Of a stretch of DNA of 64,000 nucleotides, positions 45,500-53,465 are shown one piece after another (position 1 is the first letter of the stretch; each line of letters begins with the position of its first letter). Origin of the DNA: Lacrimispora xylanolytica (GTDB lineage Bacteria; Bacillota; Clostridia; Lachnospirales; Lachnospiraceae); NCBI RefSeq assembly GCF_026723765.1, contig NZ_CP113524.1:372001-436000 (forward strand), written 5' to 3'. Both the position numbers and the translations under genes were made by a program. The notes below the pieces were generated by a model. It made no database searches and was not told the DNA's origin. It saw only the letters and a program-made list of their open reading frames with translations.

Positions 45500-45556
45500 A
45501 ATAGCCCTTTGAAAAAGAAAAGGATGAAACCTGATTCTTTTTCAAGGGGCTATTAA
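45500..45556 (+). terminator. Terminator of the amino acid ABC operon
   Basis: AATAGCCCTTTGAAAAAG (from about 45499) pairs with CTTTTTCAAGGGGCTATT (ending about 45554), one mismatch, 20-nt loop. A short T-poor tail follows, so termination may be moderate. Confidence 0.65.
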
Positions 45557-45600
45557 TTATTTATAGCTGTTTACCAGTGGTTCACCAGAGGAGATTTGTT

Positions 45601-46068
45601 ATGAATGGAAAACATATTACGATGGCGCCGACCAGTCCATTTTCAGAAGAGGCCATTCATTTGATGGCGGAGCTATCTAAGACGCTTAAAGATATTACGG
45701 GAAGCGGTGGAAGAAATTCCTTTGACCCAAACGATGTATGCAAGGATAGAGCCATGTTCGTAATTGCCAGGGATGAAAGTGGCATGCCCGTTGGCTGCGG
45801 TGCCTTTCGTCCTATGGATGAAAGGACTGCTGAGGTTAAGCGTATGTATGCAAAGGTAAAAGGAGTGGGAGCTGGAAACCAGATATTATCCTATCTGGAA
45901 TGCCAGGCCAGGGAGATGGGGTATCAGGTGTTCCGTTTAGAAACCCGCAAGGTCAATGAAACGGCCATATCCTTTTATCTAAGAAATGGATATCAGATCA
46001 TTCCAAACTACGGTCATTATGAAAACAGAACGGAATCTGTCTGCTTTGAGAAAAAAATATCAATTTGA
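45601..46068 (+). CDS. GNAT-family N-acetyltransferase
   Basis: The open frame begins at 45577, but ATG 45601 has GAGGAG 8 bp upstream, giving 155 aa. The acetyl-CoA motif A region reads VKRMYAKVKGVGAGNQILSYLE, with an R/Q-x2-G-x-G-like GVGAG turn, and the C-terminal VNETAISFYLRNGYQ is typical. It is followed by the helicase promoter. The substrate is unknown. Confidence 0.82.
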   Translation: MNGKHITMAPTSPFSEEAIHLMAELSKTLKDITGSGGRNSFDPNDVCKDRAMFVIARDESGMPVGCGAFRPMDERTAEVKRMYAKVKGVGAGNQILSYLECQAREMGYQVFRLETRKVNETAISFYLRNGYQIIPNYGHYENRTESVCFEKKISI

Positions 46069-46127
46069 CAAATATTTGTAGTTTCCACTGTTTCTGAAAT
46101 AAGACAAGGAAATGTAACCATCACTCC

Positions 46128-46156
46128 TTGACACTGAAAAAAAAATCTGCTATAGT
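46128..46156 (+). promoter_or_regulatory. DEAD-box helicase promoter
   Basis: TTGACA (46128-46133) and TATAGT (46151-46156), 17 bp apart; the transcript would have a leader of about 128 nt. Confidence 0.8.
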
Positions 46157-46170
46157 TTACATTTGTGTGA

Positions 46171-46219
46171 AACGAGAGGATGAAGGTCTGAAACGTGCCT
46201 GTTACCTCTCGTTTTGTTT
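46171..46219 (+). terminator. Leader hairpin (possible cold-responsive attenuator) of the helicase gene
   Basis: AACGAGAGG (46171-46179) pairs perfectly with CCTCTCGTT (46205-46213) and is followed by TTGTTT. It lies in the 5' leader, beginning about 8 nt after the predicted transcription start. A second G/C-rich hairpin follows at about 46238-46270. Such leaders are common in helicases autoregulated at RNA level. Confidence 0.55.
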
Positions 46220-46290
46220 GCGAAAGTGTGTGTGTGCGGCCGTCGGCAACATGGGAACCCGGCAGGCCATGAGAAAGGAATTAATCATTT

Positions 46291-47967
46291 ATGGAAACAG
46301 TTAGATTTGAAGAATTACAGTTAGATGAAAGAATTCTGCGGGCTGTAGCAGATATGGGATTCGAAGAGGCATCTCCTATCCAGGCCCAGGCAATTCCGGT
46401 GCAGTTGGAAGGAAGAGATATCGTCGGTCAGGCTCAGACTGGTACCGGCAAAACAGCAGCCTTTGGTATTCCTATGTTACAGAAAATAGACCCTAAGGTT
46501 AAAAAGCTTCAGGCGGTTGCTCTCTGCCCTACGAGAGAGCTTGCTATCCAGGTAGCAGATGAAATCCGTAAGCTTTCAAAATATATGCATGGCGTAAAAG
46601 TTCTTCCAATTTACGGCGGACAGGATATTGTGAAGCAGATCCGTTCCTTAAAAGACGGTACACAGATCATTATCGGTACTCCAGGCCGTGTGATGGACCA
46701 TATGCGCCGCAAGACCGTTAAGTTTGATTTTGTTCATACCGTTGTTATGGATGAGGCTGACGAGATGCTGAACATGGGATTCTTAGAAGACATGGAAACC
46801 ATCTTAAGCCAGCTTCCGGAAGAACGCCAGACTGTTATGTTCTCCGCTACCATGCCTCCAGCTATTATGGAAATCGCAAGAAAGTTCCAGCAGGAGCCGG
46901 TAACTGTGAAAGTGGTAAAAAAAGAACTGACCGTTCCGAAAGTAACCCAGTATTACTATGAAGTAAAACCAAAGAGCAAGGTAGAAGTTATGTGCCGTCT
47001 TCTTGATATGTACGCACCAAAGCTTTCCGTTGCTTTCTGTAATACCAAAAAGCAGGTAGATGAGCTGGTTCAGTCCCTTCAGGGCCGCGGTTATTTTGCA
47101 GAAGGTCTTCATGGTGACTTAAAGCAGATACAGCGTGACAGGGTCATGAACAGCTTCCGTAACGGTAAGACAGAGATCCTTGTGGCTACAGACGTTGCAG
47201 CCCGTGGAATCGACGTAGACGACGTAGAAGCGGTATTCAATTACGACCTTCCCCAGGACGATGAGTATTATGTACACAGAATCGGCCGTACCGGACGTGC
47301 GAACAGAGAAGGTATTGCATTCAGCTTTGTTGTAGGCAAGGAAGTTTACAAGCTCCGCGACATTCAGCGTTACTGCAAGACCAAGATCGTACCTCAGGCC
47401 ATTCCTTCTTTAAATGACGTAACAGCCATTAAGGTTGATAAGATTTTAGAGAGCGTTGCTGGTACCATCGGTGAGACTGATTTAAGTAACATGGTAAACA
47501 TCATTGAAAAGAAGCTTCTGGAAGAGGATTACACCTCTCTGGATTTAGCAGCAGCTCTTCTTAGAAAATTGATGGGCGAAGAGAACGAAGATATCATCGA
47601 TACAAGAGAACCTCGTTCCCTTGATGAGCTGGATGGCTATTTTGGCGGCAACAGCGGACGTGGTCGTGGCAGAAGCAACGGCGGACGCGGCGGCAGAGGC
47701 GATTCCTCCAGAGAAAGAGAAGACATGGCTCGTCTCTTCATCAACATCGGCAAGAACCAGAACGTGAAGCCAGGTGATATCCTTGGAGCCATCGCCGGAG
47801 AATCCGGTATGCCAGGTAAAATGGTGGGAAGCATCGACATGTATGACAAATACACCTTCGTAGAAGTTCCTAGAGAAAATGCGGACATTGTATTAAAAGC
47901 CATGAAAGATGTAAAGATCAAAGGAAAAAATATCCATATGGAAAAAGCCAACGGAAAAGGCAAATAA
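46291..47967 (+). CDS. DEAD-box ATP-dependent RNA helicase (DeaD/CshA/DbpA-like)
   Basis: The 558-aa helicase has a Q motif, motif I AQTGTGKTAA (about residue 45), PTRELA, TPGR, VMDEADEML, SAT, ATDVAARGID and HRIGRTGR. A Gly/Arg-rich linker (about 450-475) leads to a C-terminal DbpA-type RNA-binding domain (about 478-550). This suggests a role in ribosome assembly or RNA decay, often at low temperature. It is monocistronic with its own promoter and structured leader. Confidence 0.93.
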   Translation: METVRFEELQLDERILRAVADMGFEEASPIQAQAIPVQLEGRDIVGQAQTGTGKTAAFGIPMLQKIDPKVKKLQAVALCPTRELAIQVADEIRKLSKYMHGVKVLPIYGGQDIVKQIRSLKDGTQIIIGTPGRVMDHMRRKTVKFDFVHTVVMDEADEMLNMGFLEDMETILSQLPEERQTVMFSATMPPAIMEIARKFQQEPVTVKVVKKELTVPKVTQYYYEVKPKSKVEVMCRLLDMYAPKLSVAFCNTKKQVDELVQSLQGRGYFAEGLHGDLKQIQRDRVMNSFRNGKTEILVATDVAARGIDVDDVEAVFNYDLPQDDEYYVHRIGRTGRANREGIAFSFVVGKEVYKLRDIQRYCKTKIVPQAIPSLNDVTAIKVDKILESVAGTIGETDLSNMVNIIEKKLLEEDYTSLDLAAALLRKLMGEENEDIIDTREPRSLDELDGYFGGNSGRGRGRSNGGRGGRGDSSREREDMARLFINIGKNQNVKPGDILGAIAGESGMPGKMVGSIDMYDKYTFVEVPRENADIVLKAMKDVKIKGKNIHMEKANGKGK

Positions 47968-47988
47968 ATTTTCGGGAGCGGAGCAGGA

Positions 47989-48009
47989 AGGAAAGGCGTA
48001 GCCTTTCCT
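47989..48009 (+). terminator. Hairpin after the helicase gene
   Basis: AGGAAAGGC-GTA-GCCTTTCCT forms a perfect 9-bp stem with a 3-nt loop; a T run occurs only about 15 nt later, so termination efficiency is uncertain. Confidence 0.5.
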
Positions 48010-48069
48010 GGTATGTTTCGTTCTTTTTTTGTCTCCTTCTTTCTTTACAATACTGGGAAAAAGGTTTTC

Positions 48070-48098
48070 TTGCGTACTGATGAAAAAAAAGATACAAT
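48070..48098 (+). promoter_or_regulatory. Promoter of the rRNA methyltransferase gene
   Basis: TTGCGT (48070-48075) and TACAAT (48093-48098), 17 bp apart, about 80 bp upstream of the gene. Confidence 0.6.
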
Positions 48099-48179
48099 AG
48101 GTGTACATGAAATAATCTAAAATGCCGGTGTTGGAAGCTTACAGGCTTCTATGGCAAACGTGTCAAGATGGAGGATGTT

Positions 48180-49544
48180 ATGTCAGAGTGGAAGAAAAAT
48201 GACAAGTTCGAAACAGTCATTGAAGATATCAGCGAGACCGGGGAAGGAATCGGTAAGACCGATGGCTTTACCTGGTTTATTAAAGATACAGTAATCGGAG
48301 ACAGGGTAGAAGCAAAGGCTATGAAGACCAAGAAGTCCTATGGCTTTGCAAGGATGGAGAGAATCCTGGAACCGTCTAAAAACCGTGTGGAACCAAAGTG
48401 CCCGGTCGCAAGGCAATGCGGAGGGTGTCAGCTTCAGGCCATGGATTATAAGGAGCAGCTTACATTTAAGGAAAGAAAGATATACAATAACTTGACTAGG
48501 ATTGGTGGATTTACTGAGATTCCCATGCTTCCTATTATTGGAATGGACGAGCCGTGGAGATACCGGAACAAAGCACAGTTTCCATGGGGAATGGATAAGG
48601 AAGACAATATTATCACTGGATTTTATGCAGGACGTACTCACTCTATCATTGGGTGTGAGGATTGCTTGCTGGGAATAGAAGAGAATGAGGATATTCTTAA
48701 GATAATTAAGGCTCATATGGAGCGGTTTGGACTTCGCCTTTATGATGAGGAAACTCATAAGGGGCTTATTCGCCATACGCTGATTCGGAAAGGATTTAAG
48801 ACCGGGGAGCTGATGGTCTGTCAGGTGATTAATGGAAAGAGCCTGCCTCATCAGGAAGAGCTGGTAGAGGAGCTTTTAAAGATTCCGGGTATGACCAGCA
48901 TTTCTTATAGTGTCAATCGGGAAAAGACCAATGTGATTATGGGAAATCAGGTGGAGAACCTTTACGGACCTGGATATATTTCAGATTATATCGGAGATGT
49001 GAAATATCGGATATCCCCTCTTTCCTTCTATCAGGTTAATCCGGTGCAGACGGAGAAGCTTTATGGTACAGCCCTTGAATATGCCGGGCTTACTGGTGGG
49101 GAAACGGTTTGGGATCTATATTGTGGCATTGGAACTATATCACTGTTTTTGGCTCAGAAGGCGAAAAAGGTGTATGGAGTTGAGATCGTGCCTCAGGCCA
49201 TTGAGGACGCCAGGGAGAATGCGAAATTAAATGGTATGGAGAATGTGGAGTTCTTTGTTGGGAAGGCCGAGGAAGTACTTCCGGAGCAGTTTGAGAAGAA
49301 TCAGGTGTATGCGGACGTGATTGTGGTTGACCCGCCTAGAAAAGGGTGTGATGAGGTGTGTCTTGATACCATTGTGAAGATGGGGCCGAAGCGGGTGGTT
49401 TATGTGAGCTGTGATTCTGCTACTCTTGCAAGGGATTTGAAGTATTTGGCGGAGAGAGGGTATGAGCTTAGTAGGGTTAGAGGGTGTGATATGTTTCCGC
49501 ATTCTGGACATGTGGAGACGGTGGCATTATTAACTCTTGTATGA
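48180..49544 (+). CDS. rlmD: 23S rRNA (uracil-C5)-methyltransferase, RlmD/RlmCD type
   Basis: GGAGG (48170-48174) is 5 bp before ATG 48180, which gives 454 aa; an in-frame ATG at 48168 lies upstream of that site. The protein has an N-terminal TRAM domain (about 5-60), [4Fe-4S] cysteines in CPVARQCGGCQ plus a later IIGCEDC, SAM-binding VWDLYCGIGTISLFLA, and the catalytic-cysteine motif YVSCDSATLARDL. It methylates C5 of uracil in 23S rRNA. Firmicutes have several paralogues, so the exact site (U747 and/or U1939) is not decided. Confidence 0.9.
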   Translation: MSEWKKNDKFETVIEDISETGEGIGKTDGFTWFIKDTVIGDRVEAKAMKTKKSYGFARMERILEPSKNRVEPKCPVARQCGGCQLQAMDYKEQLTFKERKIYNNLTRIGGFTEIPMLPIIGMDEPWRYRNKAQFPWGMDKEDNIITGFYAGRTHSIIGCEDCLLGIEENEDILKIIKAHMERFGLRLYDEETHKGLIRHTLIRKGFKTGELMVCQVINGKSLPHQEELVEELLKIPGMTSISYSVNREKTNVIMGNQVENLYGPGYISDYIGDVKYRISPLSFYQVNPVQTEKLYGTALEYAGLTGGETVWDLYCGIGTISLFLAQKAKKVYGVEIVPQAIEDARENAKLNGMENVEFFVGKAEEVLPEQFEKNQVYADVIVVDPPRKGCDEVCLDTIVKMGPKRVVYVSCDSATLARDLKYLAERGYELSRVRGCDMFPHSGHVETVALLTLV

Positions 49545-49582
49545 GCTAAATCCTTGAATTTATAGCAATTCAAGGATTAGCT
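49544..49582. terminator. Palindromic hairpin between convergent genes
   Basis: AGCTAAATCCTTGAATT (49544-49560) pairs with AATTCAAGGATTAGCT (49567-49582) with one bulge. It separates the rRNA methyltransferase gene from the convergent MATE gene and can act on both strands, though no T run follows. Confidence 0.5.
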
Positions 49583-49621
49583 ATGCAAGTTATCAATTAT
49601 ATTTTCAATTTCTTTTGAAAG

Positions 49622-50968
49622 CTATTCATTTTGGAGTTTCTTCAATGTGTTGAATGCCAATTTTAAAGAGACCATGGCAACAAGGCTAGAGATAAGGTCA
49701 GACAGAGCACCAGCTCCCCATACACCATTTAATCCTAAGAAATTAGGTAAAATAAGCAGTAGAGGTATCAGTAAAAATACTTGTCTTAAAAGTCCTAAAA
49801 ATGTTGCCTTTTTTGCTTCACCAATAGCTTGAAAGTAGCTTGCTCCTACTATTTGAGCACTTATAAGCGGAAGCATGAGTAAAAACAGACGCATTCCGGT
49901 ACTTGCCTTTGAAATAAGGTCTGGTTCACGGGTAAAGATACTTGAAAGCATTACAGGAAAAGCCTGAACAAGTATAAATGTGATTGTGCAGACTGAAGAA
50001 ACAGCAGCCAGTTCCAGTATTAATACCTGTCTAACTCTGTCAAAGCGTTTGGCGCCAAAATTAAAGCCTATAATTGGTGCAGCACCTTGCGTGATACCCA
50101 TAGCAGACATAAGAAACAGAACCATCACAGAGTTGATTATGGTCATTGCACCTATGGCTACGTCACCGCCATATGTTTTAAGTGCGTTGTTGGATATGAT
50201 ACTGACAACAACTGAAGATAACTGCATAGCGAATGGAGCAAATCCAATGCTGAGTATCGATTTTATAGTCACGAAATGGAGCTTTAATTTATTCATTTCA
50301 ATTCTTATTTGACTCTTTTTACTGAGGAAGTGATGTATAACCATGATGGCTGTTACGAGTTGTGCGATGATTGTTGCCCAAGCCGCACCAGAGATGCCCA
50401 TATCAAGAGTGAAAATGAGAAGCGGATCCAAAATAATATTAGTGAGTGTTCCAATAAGCACAATCACCATTGATTTGAGAGGATGTCCTGCAGCTCTTAT
50501 CACATTTATTAGTCCTGTTCCAATGCCTTGAAATACAGAACCATAGAGAATTAGGATCATATAATCCAGTGCATAAGGCATAGTTGCATCACTGGCACCA
50601 AATGCTTTCAGTATAGGAATTTTAAACGTCAGTCCTAAAAATGTCATGAGAAGCATTAAACCAACAAGCAATGTTATGGCATTGCCAAGTATGTCTTTGG
50701 CTTCATCCTTATTATTTTCTCCTAACTTAATAGAAATGAGTGCTGAAGCTCCTATTCCAACTAAGGAACTTACGGCGGATAGCATCATCATAAATGGTAA
50801 ACTCAATCCTATTCCGGTCATGGCAAGACTACCAATTCTGCCAACAAATATTCTATCAACTAAATTATATAAGGAATTAATAATCATACCAGCAATAGCG
50901 GGAAGTGAATATTTGAGTAAAAGTCTACTGACTGGCATGGTAATGAGAGAATCAGTATTTGATTCCAT
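49622..50968 (-). CDS. MATE-family efflux transporter
   Basis: The 448-aa protein has about 12 hydrophobic helices in two halves, with the MATE pattern SLYNLVDRIFVGRIG at residues about 25-40 and INSVMVLFLMSAMGITQGAAPIIGFNFGA in the second half. It exports drugs or other cations with Na+ or H+. It is co-transcribed with the methyltransferase 3 bp upstream, whose end contains its AAGGAG site, and probably controlled by the Rrf2 regulator. Confidence 0.9.
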   Translation of the reverse strand: MESNTDSLITMPVSRLLLKYSLPAIAGMIINSLYNLVDRIFVGRIGSLAMTGIGLSLPFMMMLSAVSSLVGIGASALISIKLGENNKDEAKDILGNAITLLVGLMLLMTFLGLTFKIPILKAFGASDATMPYALDYMILILYGSVFQGIGTGLINVIRAAGHPLKSMVIVLIGTLTNIILDPLLIFTLDMGISGAAWATIIAQLVTAIMVIHHFLSKKSQIRIEMNKLKLHFVTIKSILSIGFAPFAMQLSSVVVSIISNNALKTYGGDVAIGAMTIINSVMVLFLMSAMGITQGAAPIIGFNFGAKRFDRVRQVLILELAAVSSVCTITFILVQAFPVMLSSIFTREPDLISKASTGMRLFLLMLPLISAQIVGASYFQAIGEAKKATFLGLLRQVFLLIPLLLILPNFLGLNGVWGAGALSDLISSLVAMVSLKLAFNTLKKLQNE

Positions 50969-50971
50969 ATT

Positions 50972-51574
50972 TTATTTCTCCTTCTTAACAGCTAAAACAG
51001 TATATATGGCATCATTAATTTTAGTGGTTTTCAAAATTTTAAAGCCAATCAATGACAAAGCTTTTTCGAGTTGCTCTGAGCCAATTCGAATGGACATTGG
51101 TGGACCATTGATAATTAAGTCGTCCTTTTCATACTCCAGACATAACAAGTGTCCTCCTGTTTTTAGCACGTCAAATATACTAGAGAGCGCTTTTGCGAGT
51201 GAACTTACTTCGTGAAGTATTAAAGAGGCCATAACAAAATCAATACTGTTATTTTGAATGCTTAAGTTTTCAATAGAATCCTGAATCAGTTCAATATTAG
51301 TAAGCCCTTTTTCCTTGGCCTTTTCTTCTATAACACTGAGCATACGTCTATCAGGATCCACTGCGTACACTTTGCCGGATGTGTTTTCTGCCATAGGAAT
51401 TGTAAAAAAACCTGAGCCGGCACCAACATCGAGCAAAGTATGTTCATTTTGAATTGGCATTTGTCTAATAAGTGTCTCTGGTGATATAAGATACTCCCTT
51501 TGCCTGCTATCTAAAAAAGCAATTTTGTTTGCAAATTTTTCATCTGATTCGTTATAATGATGCATGTGATTCAT
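50972..51574 (-). CDS. Class I SAM-dependent methyltransferase
   Basis: The 200-aa protein has motif I LLDVGAGSGFFTIPMA (about residue 48), AVDPDRRML (acidic loop) and DFVMASLILHEV. It resembles small-molecule methyltransferases of the UbiE type. AAAGGAGG lies before the ATG. Its coupling to a MATE exporter and an Rrf2 repressor suggests modification and efflux of a toxic compound; this is inference. Confidence 0.85.
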   Translation of the reverse strand: MNHMHHYNESDEKFANKIAFLDSRQREYLISPETLIRQMPIQNEHTLLDVGAGSGFFTIPMAENTSGKVYAVDPDRRMLSVIEEKAKEKGLTNIELIQDSIENLSIQNNSIDFVMASLILHEVSSLAKALSSIFDVLKTGGHLLCLEYEKDDLIINGPPMSIRIGSEQLEKALSLIGFKILKTTKINDAIYTVLAVKKEK

Positions 51575-51598
51575 AATGTTACCTCCTTTTATATATAA

Positions 51599-51609
51599 TA
51601 CAGACTGTA
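51599..51609. promoter_or_regulatory. Inverted-repeat operator of the methyltransferase-MATE operon
   Basis: TACAG-A-CTGTA is a perfect 11-bp inverted repeat 25 bp upstream of the methyltransferase ATG. A related copy at 52073-52083, with matching flanks, precedes the Rrf2 gene, making an Rrf2 binding site likely. Confidence 0.6.
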
Positions 51610-51669
51610 AATATCTATAATTGTGGTAAAAAATGAGCAGTTGCAGCTGCCTTTTTTCTAACTCATTTT

Positions 51670-52050
51670 TTATACGATGTCATAAATATGTTTTTCTTTA
51701 AGGTGATTGACCATTTTCTCTTCGGCGTCTCTCATAACCTTTTCTATCTGACAATCGCGATTCTCGTCCATCTCACAAGTAAAAAGTGCGCCACTGCCTT
51801 CAATGGCTTGAATGACGTCATAAAAGCTTATATCAGTCTTAGGTTTCCTAAGGCTATAACCTCCGTTTACTCCAGGCGTAGATTGAATAAGGTTAGCCTT
51901 GACCAATTGAGTTAGTATCTTGGACAGGTAGGTAGGTGATATATCCATGTGACTAGCTAAAGGCTGAAGACTTAAATTGTCTTTGCCTTCTTGTTTAACG
52001 AAATAGGCTATTATATGCAAAGCATAATTTGTTGCCTTCGTATATTTCAT
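51670..52050 (-). CDS. Rrf2-family transcriptional regulator
   Basis: The 126-aa protein has an N-terminal winged helix (residues about 2-65; LASHMDISPTYLSKILTQLVKANLI, then GVNGGYSL wing) and a C-terminal region with FTCEMDENRDC. Only two cysteines are visible, spaced C-x7-C, so a three-Cys Fe-S cluster of the IscR/NsrR type is not supported, though redox sensing by the pair is possible. It has a consensus promoter with an operator-like repeat just after it, which suggests autorepression. Confidence 0.88.
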   Translation of the reverse strand: MKYTKATNYALHIIAYFVKQEGKDNLSLQPLASHMDISPTYLSKILTQLVKANLIQSTPGVNGGYSLRKPKTDISFYDVIQAIEGSGALFTCEMDENRDCQIEKVMRDAEEKMVNHLKEKHIYDIV

Positions 52051-52072
52051 AATAGCTCCTCCTTAAAGATAA

Positions 52073-52083
52073 TATAGACTGTA
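52073..52083. promoter_or_regulatory. Operator-like repeat at the rrf2-type gene
   Basis: TATAG-A-CTGTA is an imperfect version of the repeat at 51599-51609; the neighbourhood (AATA.AGACTGTA..TATCT.T.ATT) also matches. It lies just downstream of the start of transcription predicted from the promoter at 52094-52122. Confidence 0.55.
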
Positions 52084-52093
52084 TTTATCTGTG

Positions 52094-52122
52094 ATTATAC
52101 ATGATAGATATTGCTGTGTCAA
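52094..52122 (-). promoter_or_regulatory. Promoter of the Rrf2-family gene
   Basis: On the minus strand, TTGACA (plus 52117-52122) and TATAAT (plus 52094-52099) are 17 bp apart, a perfect consensus promoter. Confidence 0.85.
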
Positions 52123-52131
52123 TAATAATTT

Positions 52132-52539
52132 GTAGCCCCACAAGAGTTGGTAGAATCGATTGTGCAGCTTAAACGTACAGTCGATGTGCAGTGTCCTGTC
52201 TTATCACAATTGACATTGGCTCGATTTATGAACGAAGGGTATTTAAAACGTCACATATTGCAAAGAACTCACCTGATTCATGGGTTGACGGATACGTTCG
52301 GAGAAAAGGTTCAAATATAGGGTGATGCTGCGGGTTTGCAGCTTATTGCAACTTGGCCAGGACGAAATGTTGATTCTTTGACTGTAATGGAGCGTGAGGA
52401 GCATCGTATCAAATTCTACCCAGCCGAGCGATACACCATTCGCAAAGATCAGTATAATGACAGCCTTATTATGAGGTTTGGCAATGCGAACGAGGCTCAG
52501 ATTTCCAAAGGAATTCAAGCTCTTGCGCAATATATATAA
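52132..52539 (+). pseudogene. Remnant of a MocR/PdxR-type (GntR-aminotransferase) regulator
   Basis: A single frame from 52132 to 52539 reads like the C-terminal end of the aminotransferase-like domain of MocR regulators (VAPQELVESIVQLKR, LSQLTLARFMNEGYLKRHI, GLQLIATWPGR), interrupted by an in-frame TAG at 52318-52320. The helix-turn-helix and most of the aminotransferase domain are missing, and a few residues after KRHI appear deleted. No ribosome binding site is present. It is a decayed fragment with its 5' part lost at the border with the rrf2 promoter. Confidence 0.7.
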
Positions 52540-52802
52540 TACAGTGAACTGTTATGTTCAAGCCTTGGTAAAACAGATAAGCAGATACTGACTAATCTTA
52601 TAATGGAGTGATAAAATGAACCATGTAGGCACACTTATGACCAGAATTAAAAGTAGGTATTTTTAAATGAGAATATCTAAAATTTGCTTAAATATATAAA
52701 CTGATGTAAGATATTATTAATCAGTATTAAGGTGAATTAGCTTTAGAAAGTTAGATAAAACAATCTGTTTTTCAATTAAATATATAATTTTAAAGGAGAT
52801 GG
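52540..52802. other. Non-coding AT-rich spacer
   Basis: Apart from the ribosome binding site of the VOC gene, I see no gene, clear hairpin or promoter with both hexamers in this stretch. Confidence 0.4.
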
Positions 52803-53219
52803 ATGATAATGAACGGAAAAAATGTAAGAGTAGGCGCTTGTCTATATGCCAGCGACATGGACAGCATGGTTCGATTTTACAGAGATACATTGGGATTTGA
52901 TACTCAATGGGCTGGTGGGGATTTCGCAGAGTTTGAAACGGCTAGCGGTGAGCTATCCTTGTTCATGTATAGCAGGAAAGCATTTGTGCAGGCAATAGGG
53001 GAGAGCTACGTTCCTCCAAAAGGGATTAATCAGACATTTGAAATTGCTCTTTGGCTGCCCTGTTTTGCCGATGTGGATGCGGAATATAAGCGACTATTAA
53101 AGCTAGGCGCAAAGTTTCCGACTGGAGAACCCATAACCTATCCTTTCGGCATACGAAACTTTTATGTTGCCGATCCGGAGGGGAACCTACTTGAGATAGG
53201 CAGTAGGAGTGAAGGGTAA
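52803..53219 (+). CDS. VOC-superfamily (glyoxalase/bleomycin-resistance-like) protein
   Basis: The 138-aa protein has the beta-alpha-beta-beta-beta pattern with GACLYASDMDSMVRFYRDTLGFD at the N-terminus and FYVADPEGNLLEIGSR at the C-terminus (metal-ligand Glu in the last). Members include glyoxalase I, dioxygenases and drug-binding resistance proteins; none can be chosen. ATG 52803 and ATG 52809 are both in frame; AGGAG spacing slightly favours 52809. Confidence 0.82.
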   Translation: MIMNGKNVRVGACLYASDMDSMVRFYRDTLGFDTQWAGGDFAEFETASGELSLFMYSRKAFVQAIGESYVPPKGINQTFEIALWLPCFADVDAEYKRLLKLGAKFPTGEPITYPFGIRNFYVADPEGNLLEIGSRSEG

Positions 53220-53465
53220 ATTGGAGAATCGTACTATTACAAAGGCTCTATTTATGTGCACTCTTATCTATATAACAAGTAAGTAATCTGGAAATCATTG
53301 ATTTTGAGGAAAGTAGTTATATGATTTTAGATGAAGTGCTGGGTAAGGCGGTACGTTATATTAATAAGATGCTTGATATGGTAGATCATGAGTCTTTCTC
53401 TTAACAATTTATCTGTAATACCTGCTTACCTGTCCATCAGAAGCATTACTTAATTGGGGGTTAAT
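53220..53465. other. Spacer with a possible short coding remnant
   Basis: A frame ending at the TAA at about 53404 reads LEIIDFEESSYMILDEVL and ends in HESFS, but has no ribosome binding site and no recognised family. It may be a fragment of a lost gene. Otherwise nothing is seen. Confidence 0.3.

Noticed and set aside
48183-48851. 222-codon open frame on the minus strand
   Set aside because: Lies entirely antisense to the rRNA methyltransferase gene; composition is a shadow of its codon use.
50646-51215. 189-codon open frame on the plus strand
   Set aside because: It runs antisense across the end of the methyltransferase gene and the start of the MATE gene, both with clear motifs and ribosome binding sites; no ribosome binding site or family match for the plus-strand frame.
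51630-51660. Strong terminator between the rrf2-type gene and the methyltransferase operon
   Set aside because: Only a 4-bp GCAG/CTGC stem with a T run is present; it may terminate weakly, but is too short to call.
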